NCBI GenBank assembly: GCA_014801945.1 | Contig: JAAVDF010000025.1 | Coordinates: 1-64,000 of the forward strand | Origin: Bacteroides sp. | GTDB lineage: Bacteria > Bacteroidota > Bacteroidia > Bacteroidales > Muribaculaceae | DNA: 64,000 nt | Direction of reading: 5' to 3' | Shown here: piece after piece, positions 9,382 through 18,043 of the stretch | How positions within the stretch are numbered: position 1 is the first letter of the stretch | How the letters are laid out: each line of letters starts with the position of its first letter | The notes under the pieces: model-generated | The model's database searches: none | Seen by the model: the letters and a program-made list of their open reading frames with translations, nothing else | What the model was told of the DNA's origin: nothing | Program-made: the position numbers and the translations under genes

Positions 9382-10752
9382 ATGAAAGCTACAAAAACAG
9401 CATGGTTCTGCACAAGCTGCGGCGCACAAGCTCCGAAATGGCAAGGGAGATGTCCCGCCTGCGGAGAATGGAACACTATGGTGGAGGAAAAGATCGTCTC
9501 TGAAAAAAAATCAAAGACTCTTGCACCGTCTTCTCATAGTGGGCGACGGGCACGTCCGCAACTCATCCATGAGATCGAGATTGATGAAGAGCCACGCATA
9601 AAGATGCCGAGTGCCGAGCTCAACCGGGTGCTTGGAGGAGGAATGGTCGCCGGTAGTCTTGTACTCATAGGCGGAGAGCCCGGAATCGGTAAATCCACCC
9701 TTGTGCTTCAAAATATTTTATCCATCCGTTCGCGTCGAATTCTTTATGTGAGCGGTGAAGAAAGTGCACGTCAGTTGAAAATGAGGGCTGACCGGATAGG
9801 CCGTCCAAACGACAACGTATATATAGTATGTGAGACATCACTGCAGAATATCAAGGATCATATTGAAGAGGTTGATCCCGGTCTCGTCGTGATCGACTCC
9901 ATTCAGACAATCGCGTCAGATGACATTGAGTCCGTTGCCGGAAGTGTCTCTCAGGTGCGCGAATGTGCGGCACAACTCCTGAAATATGCGAAGGAAACCG
10001 GAGTGCCGGTCATACTTATAGGACATATAACTAAAGAGGGTAGTATTGCAGGCCCGAAGGTACTCGAACATATTGTCGATGCAGTGCTTCAGTTTGAAGG
10101 TGACCGTCAAGGAATATACCGCATACTTCGTTCCATAAAGAACCGTTTCGGCTCTACGGCCGAACTCGGTATTTACGAAATGTGTCAGCGCGGCCTCCGT
10201 GAAGTGACCAATCCGTCTGAAATGTTTCTCTCGCAGAGCAGTGATGATCTTTCCGGAATCTCTATCGGAGTAACTATGGAAGGCATCAGGGCTTTTATGA
10301 TCGAAGTGCAGGCACTTGTCAGCACTGCTGCCTACGGAACGCCGCAGAGATCCGTGACCGGATTTGACTCAAAGCGCATGAACATGCTCCTTGCTGTTCT
10401 TGAGAAACGTGTAGGTTTCAAACTCGCTGCAAAGGATGTCTTCCTTAATATTGCAGGCGGACTCAAAGTCAATGACCCGGCTCTCGACCTTGCGGTAATC
10501 TGTGCCATCCTGTCGTCCAATGTCGATATTACCATACCTAAACGCGTCTGCATGGCCGGTGAAGTCGGACTTTCTGGCGAGGTGCGACCCGTGACACGAC
10601 TGGAGCAGCGCATGCGTGAGGCAGAAAAACTCGGCATGGAGACAATTATCATCCCACGCCATAACTTGAAAGGTGTGGATGTGTCTGGTCTTAATATCAA
10701 AATCATCGAAGTCGCCAAGGTTGAAGAGGCATTCCGCACGCTCTTTGCCTGA
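9382..10752 (+). CDS. radA: DNA repair protein RadA
   Basis: CTSCGAQAPKWQGRCPACGEWNT zinc finger, GGEPGIGKST Walker A, KNRFGS motif; ATG at 9382. Confidence 0.95.
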   Translation: MKATKTAWFCTSCGAQAPKWQGRCPACGEWNTMVEEKIVSEKKSKTLAPSSHSGRRARPQLIHEIEIDEEPRIKMPSAELNRVLGGGMVAGSLVLIGGEPGIGKSTLVLQNILSIRSRRILYVSGEESARQLKMRADRIGRPNDNVYIVCETSLQNIKDHIEEVDPGLVVIDSIQTIASDDIESVAGSVSQVRECAAQLLKYAKETGVPVILIGHITKEGSIAGPKVLEHIVDAVLQFEGDRQGIYRILRSIKNRFGSTAELGIYEMCQRGLREVTNPSEMFLSQSSDDLSGISIGVTMEGIRAFMIEVQALVSTAAYGTPQRSVTGFDSKRMNMLLAVLEKRVGFKLAAKDVFLNIAGGLKVNDPALDLAVICAILSSNVDITIPKRVCMAGEVGLSGEVRPVTRLEQRMREAEKLGMETIIIPRHNLKGVDVSGLNIKIIEVAKVEEAFRTLFA

Positions 10753-10775
10753 ACGTTCAAGTATTATAGTTAGCG

Positions 10776-11492
10776 ATGGGAATATTTCATTTCAAGCAGT
10801 TCAGCGTCGATGACAGTCGATGCGGCATGAAAATCGGGACTGATGCCGTGCTCCTCGGAGCATGGACTGCTACCGAACATGCGCGCACGATAGTGGATGC
10901 CGGTTGCGGATCCGGTGTCATATCTCTGATGATGGCTCAGCGTAGCAGGGCCGAAAAAATAATCGCTGTTGACATCAGTCATGAAGCATGTCTTGATGCC
11001 ACGGATAATGCCTTCCGTTCACCGTGGAGCGAAAGGGTAGAGGTCGTGGAAAATGACGTGACGCAGTTTTTCCCGGTAGTATCACATCCGCTACTCATCA
11101 TATCCAATCCTCCGTTTTTCAACGAGCAGCTTCATTCACCTGATGCGGATAGGGCTCTTGCCCGTCATGGTAATGATTTTACCGTTACGGAACTCATAGC
11201 AATTGCTGATCGTAATATCAACCATCCTGATGACTCTCTTGCATTCATAGCTCCGACTGGACGCACGGATGAAATTGAATTTCAACTTTCACTCCACAGA
11301 TTGACCGTCGGGAGGATCTGTAAAGTCTTTTCGCGTGAAGGGAAGGAGTCGATACGCACATTGTGGCAGGTCTGGCGTGAATCCCCATCCGCGCCGTCAT
11401 TGTGTCGTGACAGTCTCTATATCCGCGACAGCGACAATCAATTCAGTGAAGCTTACCGGAAGTTGACAACAGATTTCTATCTTGATAAATAA
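10776..11492 (+). CDS. tRNA1(Val) (adenine(37)-N6)-methyltransferase-like protein
   Basis: FSVDDSRCGMKIGTDAVLLGAW, ISNPPFF (NPPF) motif. Confidence 0.85.
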   Translation: MGIFHFKQFSVDDSRCGMKIGTDAVLLGAWTATEHARTIVDAGCGSGVISLMMAQRSRAEKIIAVDISHEACLDATDNAFRSPWSERVEVVENDVTQFFPVVSHPLLIISNPPFFNEQLHSPDADRALARHGNDFTVTELIAIADRNINHPDDSLAFIAPTGRTDEIEFQLSLHRLTVGRICKVFSREGKESIRTLWQVWRESPSAPSLCRDSLYIRDSDNQFSEAYRKLTTDFYLDK

Positions 11493-11522
11493 AATTCGTT
11501 GTATCAATAAAAAACTATTTAC

Positions 11523-12407
11523 GTGGAAACTCATCCGCAAATATCTCCGTTTTCAGATCTTCGGTTCACTCCTGCGCAGCGCGTGGTAGTTCTCCTTGTG
11601 GCATTGTGTCTTTTCACTGTCATAGGCTCGGCTTTAGTCGGGATAGTGATGCGAAACGGTATCACAACACCGAGTCTCCGTATAGCTACCGTCTTGCAGG
11701 ACTGCATCATCTTCATTCTTCCCGCTGTGATAAGTGCACTTCTTATAAGTCCTATGGCTGCGCGTTTCCTCGGAATTGACAGTGGATTCCGCCTTTCGCA
11801 ACTCCTCCTCGCGGTGCTCGGGATGATAGCTTCAATACCGGCCATGAACGCACTCGTCAAATTCAACGAACAGCTCATCCTCCCGGAATCGCTTTCAGCT
11901 ATCGAATCATGGATGCGTGCGGCTGAAGGACAGGCTCAGGAATCGGTAGGCATACTCCTTGGCCAATCAACTGTCGGCTCGCTGATAGTAAGTCTGCTGA
12001 TAGTCGGTGTGCTGGCCGGTGTCAGTGAGGAACTGTTTTTTCGCGGGGCACTCCAGCGGATATTTATGAGCGGCAGGATGAACGTTCATGTGGCCATCTG
12101 GCTGACGGCTTTTGTGTTCAGCGCATTTCACCTTCAGTTTTTCGGTTTTCTCCCACGTCTGTTGCTCGGAGCATATTTCGGCTACCTGTTCTACTGGTCC
12201 AAATCTCTCTGGTTACCCATAGTCATGCACGTATTCAATAATTCTATGGTTGTCTGCGTGATGTGGCGAGAAAATTCGGTAGGGGAGATGGCTCGCCAAA
12301 CCGAATCGCTTAACAATTGGGGGGCAGATTCGGCAATGCTGATAATTGATTCCATAATCTTTACTTCGTTCATCATGGTATGGCTTTATAAAAAGCGTAC
12401 CGTCTGA
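11523..12407 (+). CDS. CPBP-family intramembrane metalloprotease
   Basis: GVSEELFFRGALQ and HVFNNS motifs in a multi-TM protein. Confidence 0.88.
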   Translation: METHPQISPFSDLRFTPAQRVVVLLVALCLFTVIGSALVGIVMRNGITTPSLRIATVLQDCIIFILPAVISALLISPMAARFLGIDSGFRLSQLLLAVLGMIASIPAMNALVKFNEQLILPESLSAIESWMRAAEGQAQESVGILLGQSTVGSLIVSLLIVGVLAGVSEELFFRGALQRIFMSGRMNVHVAIWLTAFVFSAFHLQFFGFLPRLLLGAYFGYLFYWSKSLWLPIVMHVFNNSMVVCVMWRENSVGEMARQTESLNNWGADSAMLIIDSIIFTSFIMVWLYKKRTV

Positions 12408-12458
12408 GATGAATATTATACAATAGCATAAAATCAGATCAAATCACATATATTTCTT

Positions 12459-13868
12459 ATGGCAAGAAAAAAGAAAGAATTACCACTCCTCAATGACGTC
12501 GAGATACTCGATGTCGCTGCTGAGGGAAACTCGATAGCCCGTGTGGATGATATGGTGGTGTTTGTGCCATTCGGCGCACCCGGCGATGTGGCCGATGTAA
12601 AAATCGACCGCAAGAAACGTAATTATGCCGAAGGACATATCGAAAAACTGACCAAACCGTCGCCAATACGTGTTGAGCCCCGATGCGAACATTTCACACT
12701 ATGTGGTGGATGCCGATGGCAGCATCTCCCGTACGAATTTCAATTGAAATGTAAGCAGAAACAGGTTGAGGATGCTCTGCAGCGGATTGCCAAAATACCT
12801 TTTCCGGAACTTACGCCGATACTTGGCTCTGAAAACATCTGGGAATACCGTAATAAGATGGAATATACCTTCTCAAACAAGAAATGGCTGACATTTGACC
12901 AGCTTCGTTCCGGAGAAGAGTTCCCCGAACGCCGTGCGGCGGGATTCCATATTTCCGGTGCATTTGACAAGGTATTGGACATCAACCGTTGTCACCTTCA
13001 GGATGATCTCGGAAACCGCCTCCGTCTTTTCATCAAGCATTATGGCATGGAGCACGACTATAGCTTCTATGATCTCCGCGAGCAGCATGGACTGTTGCGT
13101 ACGCTGATGATACGAATCGCCTCTACAGGCGAGGTGATGGCCGTCATGGTCTTTGGTGAGGATGACAAGGAGAAGATCTCGGAACTCATGAACGCCATTG
13201 CAGAGAAATTTCCTGAAATCACATCTCTGCTCTATGTTGTAAACACCAAAGTGAATGATACTATCGCTGATCAGGAAATCATTCTCTTCAAGGGTCGTGA
13301 ATATATCGAAGAGGAGATGGAAGGACTGAAATTCAGAGTAGGGCCTAAGTCTTTCTATCAGACCAATTCCCGACAGGCTTACAGACTTTACAGCGTTGCC
13401 CGTGATTTTGCAAAGCTCAAGGGTGACGAACTCGTCTATGACCTCTACACCGGCACAGGCACTATCGCATGTTTCATCGCGCCTAAAGTCCGCCACGTAA
13501 TCGGTATCGAATATGTCCCTGAAGCCATTGAGGATGCTAAGATTAATGCGGAAGTCAATCATCTCGGCAACACTGAATTCTATGCCGGAGATATGAAAAA
13601 CGTGTTGACCGCAGATTTTATCGCTGCTCACGGTCGTCCCGATGTGATGATCGTCGATCCTCCGAGAGCCGGAATGCATGAGGATGTTGTAAAAGTAATC
13701 CTTGATGCAGCTCCTTCTCGCATTGTATATGTAAGCTGCAATCCGGCTACACAGGCACGGGATCTCGCGCTGTTACATGAAAAGTATGATATCGAAGCTG
13801 TACAGCCCGTTGACATGTTCCCTCATACGCAGCACGTTGAAAACGTTGTATCACTGACACTTAGATAA
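12459..13868 (+). CDS. rlmD: 23S rRNA (uracil-5-)-methyltransferase (RumA/RlmD type)
   Basis: CEHFTLCGGCRWQH Fe-S cysteines, DLYTGTGTI, IVDPPRAG, YVSCNP. Confidence 0.92.
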   Translation: MARKKKELPLLNDVEILDVAAEGNSIARVDDMVVFVPFGAPGDVADVKIDRKKRNYAEGHIEKLTKPSPIRVEPRCEHFTLCGGCRWQHLPYEFQLKCKQKQVEDALQRIAKIPFPELTPILGSENIWEYRNKMEYTFSNKKWLTFDQLRSGEEFPERRAAGFHISGAFDKVLDINRCHLQDDLGNRLRLFIKHYGMEHDYSFYDLREQHGLLRTLMIRIASTGEVMAVMVFGEDDKEKISELMNAIAEKFPEITSLLYVVNTKVNDTIADQEIILFKGREYIEEEMEGLKFRVGPKSFYQTNSRQAYRLYSVARDFAKLKGDELVYDLYTGTGTIACFIAPKVRHVIGIEYVPEAIEDAKINAEVNHLGNTEFYAGDMKNVLTADFIAAHGRPDVMIVDPPRAGMHEDVVKVILDAAPSRIVYVSCNPATQARDLALLHEKYDIEAVQPVDMFPHTQHVENVVSLTLR

Positions 13869-13870
13869 AA

Positions 13871-14337
13871 TAAAAAAAGCGTCCGCTGCATCGCGCAGCA
13901 TGACGCCCGAAATTATAATCATCAATTCTAATTATCGGTATTCGTTTTCTCAAACTCATTCTGTAAGAGACAAGGCGGTTGCACACAAACATAAGTGTGT
14001 GATCGCTTTATCTTTCAGATTGATAACAGCTTAAATTGATTTGGGATAGGAAAATTAGCGGTAATTTTTCATTTGATTCAGAAAAGGATAAGAATGATTA
14101 TTCAATAAGATTTTTTTAGATAATAATAGGTTTAATGTTGTCAGCGATTCTGAGAAATATACTCTCTGTGACGCTTAAATTGTGGAGAGAGGGATCAAGA
14201 TTTCAAATTAATCAGTTTTTGGTTTGAATCTTTTTAGGAACGGGGTTGATATTTGCAATTATGATCGGATTATCGTTAGTTTAGCTGAAGCTAAAAATAT
14301 GATTCCTTGTTATGAAGTTGTGTGTTATTTCATTTTC
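13871..14337 (-). ncRNA. Candidate minus-strand transcript with no convincing ORF
   Basis: Consensus promoter (TTTG-N20-TAATTTTG, minus strand) and a hairpin plus T7 tract at the other end; no ORF above 60 aa on the minus strand. Confidence 0.4.
13872..13907 (-). terminator. Minus-strand intrinsic terminator
   Basis: Minus-strand GCGTCATGCTGCGCGATGCAGCGGACGC hairpin followed by TTTTTTTATTTTAT. Confidence 0.7.
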
Positions 14338-14343
14338 ACAGTG

Positions 14344-14375
14344 CAAAATTATAAAGAATTCAATTCACTGCCAAA
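14344..14375 (-). promoter_or_regulatory. Bacteroidota-type promoter facing into the 13.9-14.3 kb gap
   Basis: Minus strand: TTTG (14375-14372)-N20-TAATTTTG (14351-14344). Confidence 0.6.
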
Positions 14376-14912
14376 TGACTTAACTCTTATTGACCAAACT
14401 CCGGCATGATTTAACTATTCAGCACAAAATGCAATGAAATCCATGGAATTATTAACTTAAAATCTTAATAAATCTTCAAATGATTCAAAACATCATATCA
14501 GAGCACTTACAAACCGACCTAAGTCACCACCTATACTTGTCTCCTATAAATTGTCCCATAATCTCGATTATGTAAAATAATGTCTATCTTTTTTACATCG
14601 GCGGTAAATTTTTATCATTTCTCTCTTTCTCATATTTCCGTCTTGTGGATGCTGAGCCACCCTACTTCATTTTCACGGTCCGTATTATTTTCGGATATTA
14701 TTAATGAAAAAGGATTCATATTCATGTTTTAGATCTGCACGCAAAAGATGATTCGGTGTAAAAATCAACTCTATTGTAGTGATCTGTTCTTGTGCTTGCC
14801 GGATTCTACGCTGGTAATTGGCCGATTTTCATATTGCCTTAAATTTCGGTCAGCACAAGCGTAGATCCTACAACCCGAAATTTATCCAGTCTGACACAGC
14901 CACATCCCGTCA

Positions 14913-16979
14913 TTATGCTTTTTTCTTCTGAAGAAGCTTTTTGAGTTTGGCCGGAGTCAGATCTTCAGGATATTCTGAGAAATTAAGACGAAGTGTGCAG
15001 CCTTCACGATAACGGCTACATCCAAAAGCCGTCTTACCTTTTAATAGATGGCCTTGTCCACATACAGGACACTCGATTTGCTCAAATTTACGTGTGCGTG
15101 GCGCACGAGGTTTCGGTTTGTCAGGCTTAGCACTTACGCTACCATCTTTCTCACCCCCGTCATCAGATTTCTTCGGTGAATTATCCACAATAATTTTTGA
15201 ACGGGAATTATCACTCAACACATTGATTACAATCTGATTAATCAGAATTTTCAGCTCCTGAATAAATTCTGCCGCCGAGTATTCGCCACGTTCGATCCTA
15301 CGCAGTTTATTTTCCCAAAGTCCCGTCAGTTTAGCACTTTTAAGCAGCTCTTCATTTATGCTGTCAATCAGGTCGATACCGGCCTGAGAAGCCATGATTG
15401 ACTTACGGTTGCGATGGATATACTTTCTCTTGAAAAGGGTCTCGATTATTGCCGCACGAGTCGATGGACGACCTATGCCATTCTCTTTCATTGCCTCACG
15501 AAGTTCCTCATCCTCAACCGTTTTACCAGCTGATTCCATAGCACGTAACAGCGTACCCTCCGTATAATACTTAGGCGGTTGAGTGGTACGTTTCTGCAAG
15601 GAAGGCTCATGCGGGCCGCTCTCTCCTACCGTAAAATCAGGTAGAATACGGTCATCGCTATTGTCTTCATCATTCTTGGATTCATCCGGAGCGGCATTGT
15701 CATACAATTTTCTCCAGCCCGGATCTTCGATTACCTTACCTGTAGCTTTGAAACCTGTCTTATCTACCTCTCCCATCACTGTCGTACTCAGGAATTTACA
15801 ATCAGGATAAAAGGCAGCTATGAAACGGAGTGCTATAAGATGGTAAAGCTTACGTTCATGTCCTACAAGCACCGTCGGAGACTGTCCGGTAGGAATGATG
15901 GCATGGTGATCCGTTACCTTTGAATTGTCAAATACCTTCTTGCTTTTAGGTAGTTTCGATTCGAGCAAAGGTGATGTAAGCGACGCATACGGCGTCATGT
16001 TGCGCAATATGCCGGGCACCTTGCCATAGATATCATCAGAAAGATACGTCGTATCAACACGCGGATAAGTCGTCACCTTTTTCTCGTAAAGTGACTGTAT
16101 GAGACGGAGAGTTTCGTCAGCGGTCCAACCCCATTTCTTATTACACTCAACCTGTAAGGATGTCAGGTCAAAGAGTCGTGGCGGAGCTTCCCTACCCTTC
16201 TTTTTCTGCACATCTGTGATGACCATCGGGAAAGCCTTTATCGCTTCAAGAGTCGATTCGGCCTCCTCAGGCGACTTAAAACGTCCGGCCGTTGCATTGA
16301 ACACCGCACCTCTGTATAAAGTCTTGAGTTCCCAATAATCCTCCGGCTTGAAATTCTCGATCTCGAAGTGACGCTGCACTATAAGTGCCAGTGTCGGTGT
16401 CTGCACTCGTCCGATCGACAGTACATTGCCCGGAGATGAATATTTGAGCGAATAAAGACGTGTGGCATTCATTCCGAGAATCCAGTCTCCTATGGCACGC
16501 GAAAGCCCTGCATGATAGAGATTGTCAAAATCAGATTCGGGTTGCAGATGAGCAAAGCCCTCACGGATGGATTCATCCGTCAGCGATGAAATCCAAAGCC
16601 GTTTCACCGGACAATGGATCGATGCTTTCTGCATCACCCAACGCTGTATCAGTTCTCCTTCCTGGCCGGCATCACCGCAATTGATCACTTCATCAGCTTC
16701 AGCTATGAGATTCTCGATTACCTGAAACTGACGTTCAATTCCCTTATCCGGTATGACTTTTATACCGAAACGATGAGGAATCATGGGGAGCACACCGAGT
16801 GCCCACCGTTTCCAACGCTCTTCATAATCACCGGGTTCTTTAAGTGTACAAAGATGTCCGAAGGTCCAAGTGACTTTATAGTCCCCACCCTCGTAATAAC
16901 CGTCACGGCGCACATCCGCGCCAAGTATCTGTGCTATATCCTTTGCTACACTGGGTTTCTCGGTGATACAGAGCTTCAT
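14913..16979 (-). CDS. topB: DNA topoisomerase III
   Basis: MKLCITEKPSVAKDIAQILG, active site YPRVDTTYLSDD, C-terminal CPVCGQGHLLKGKTAFGCSRY zinc domain. Confidence 0.95.
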   Translation of the reverse strand: MKLCITEKPSVAKDIAQILGADVRRDGYYEGGDYKVTWTFGHLCTLKEPGDYEERWKRWALGVLPMIPHRFGIKVIPDKGIERQFQVIENLIAEADEVINCGDAGQEGELIQRWVMQKASIHCPVKRLWISSLTDESIREGFAHLQPESDFDNLYHAGLSRAIGDWILGMNATRLYSLKYSSPGNVLSIGRVQTPTLALIVQRHFEIENFKPEDYWELKTLYRGAVFNATAGRFKSPEEAESTLEAIKAFPMVITDVQKKKGREAPPRLFDLTSLQVECNKKWGWTADETLRLIQSLYEKKVTTYPRVDTTYLSDDIYGKVPGILRNMTPYASLTSPLLESKLPKSKKVFDNSKVTDHHAIIPTGQSPTVLVGHERKLYHLIALRFIAAFYPDCKFLSTTVMGEVDKTGFKATGKVIEDPGWRKLYDNAAPDESKNDEDNSDDRILPDFTVGESGPHEPSLQKRTTQPPKYYTEGTLLRAMESAGKTVEDEELREAMKENGIGRPSTRAAIIETLFKRKYIHRNRKSIMASQAGIDLIDSINEELLKSAKLTGLWENKLRRIERGEYSAAEFIQELKILINQIVINVLSDNSRSKIIVDNSPKKSDDGGEKDGSVSAKPDKPKPRAPRTRKFEQIECPVCGQGHLLKGKTAFGCSRYREGCTLRLNFSEYPEDLTPAKLKKLLQKKKA

Positions 16980-17389
16980 TTGCGTTTCTTAGTTGCGATC
17001 TTTTTAGCGGTAGTCGTTGACTGTCCGCGTGCTGTGGTGAAAAGAAGCTGCACTCCGGCATCAGGTTTCGTTGCGGGAAAGTCGATTTCCAAAGGTATTT
17101 CGCCCTCATCCTCCCACTGGAAGTAACGGCGGAAATCAACGCCATCAATATCTGTAGCCTTCCATGATGCGCTATTGCCTACATACTGCACTTCGTCTAT
17201 ACGCGCCGAAGTGTGCGGACGGCCTTGCACACGCCCATAGACCCTCGTCAGGTCAGGACGATAGTCGATGCTATCCACAGTAAAGGTCAGCACATTATCT
17301 GAAGTACTGGTAAAATTCTTTACGACTTTTGCCGAGAGCGTCGTGCAAACGAATGCGGCAGATGCTATGAGTGTGACGATTCTTTTCAT
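16976..17389 (-). CDS. Exported protein of unknown function
   Basis: Signal peptide MKRIVTLIASAAFVCTTLSA; overlaps topB start by 4 bp (ATGA); ATG at 17389. Confidence 0.75.
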   Translation of the reverse strand: MKRIVTLIASAAFVCTTLSAKVVKNFTSTSDNVLTFTVDSIDYRPDLTRVYGRVQGRPHTSARIDEVQYVGNSASWKATDIDGVDFRRYFQWEDEGEIPLEIDFPATKPDAGVQLLFTTARGQSTTTAKKIATKKRK

Positions 17390-17448
17390 GATGAATGGTA
17401 ATGCAAATTTAGTGAGAATTATTAATTTGAGCAAACTTTCTCTTCAGC

Positions 17449-17946
17449 TCAATGCTTGGAGAGATACTTTTCAAGAGTGCTTACAGAGGGGTTCACTGCT
17501 ACGATCTTTCCCTGTGGATCAATGAGATAAGATGAAAAACCTGAATCAAGACGATAATTTGAGGAAAGATGGCGAGCCTTGGCATCAGAGATATGAAATT
17601 GTGTCGAGTTATCAAGATTATCCTTCTTCACGATTTCACGGAACAGATCGGGGTCAGCATCGGTGTTAACCGACAGAAGTGAGAAATCATGCTCCGGATT
17701 TGCATGGAGAAACCTGTCATACTCACCCGCAGCAATACGCGAGACCGCATTTGAGGAGTCCCAGAAATTGACCAGAACGTATTTTCCTCGGAGCTTATCG
17801 AGCGAAACATTTACAGAATCATTGGCAAGAAGCTCAATTTCCGGGGCCGTGTAGCCTTCATCGGCTTTGACGACACGATCTGAATAAGCCGCTATCAATG
17901 CAATCAGCGCGGCAAAAAATACTATATAAGTTAATGCTTTTTTCAT
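17449..17946 (-). CDS. TlpA/thioredoxin-fold protein lacking the CXXC motif
   Basis: YTAPEIELLANDSVNVSLDKLRGKYVLVNFWDSSNAVSRI...YLIDPQGKIVAVNPS; canonical WCxxC replaced by SSNAV. Confidence 0.8.
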   Translation of the reverse strand: MKKALTYIVFFAALIALIAAYSDRVVKADEGYTAPEIELLANDSVNVSLDKLRGKYVLVNFWDSSNAVSRIAAGEYDRFLHANPEHDFSLLSVNTDADPDLFREIVKKDNLDNSTQFHISDAKARHLSSNYRLDSGFSSYLIDPQGKIVAVNPSVSTLEKYLSKH

Positions 17947-17954
17947 GTCTATCT

Positions 17955-18030
17955 GCGTTGTAGAACTTTTATGGGCCTGAATTGCCCCATATTATTAAGA
18001 CAACTCAGACCCATAAAAGTTCTACAACGC
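17955..18030 (-). promoter_or_regulatory. Long RNA hairpin between tamL and the TlpA-like gene
   Basis: 21-bp perfect arms gcgttgtagaacttttatggg (17955-17975) / cccataaaagttctacaacgc (18010-18030), with imperfect inward extension. Confidence 0.8.
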
Positions 18031-18043
18031 TCCTCTCTGATCA

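Noticed and set aside
12873-13679. 268-aa minus-strand ORF inside rlmD
   Set aside because: Antisense shadow ORF; rlmD motifs are intact across the interval.
14224-14409. 61-aa plus-strand ORF in the rlmD/topB gap
   Set aside because: No plausible start context or recognisable domain; overlaps the minus-strand promoter.
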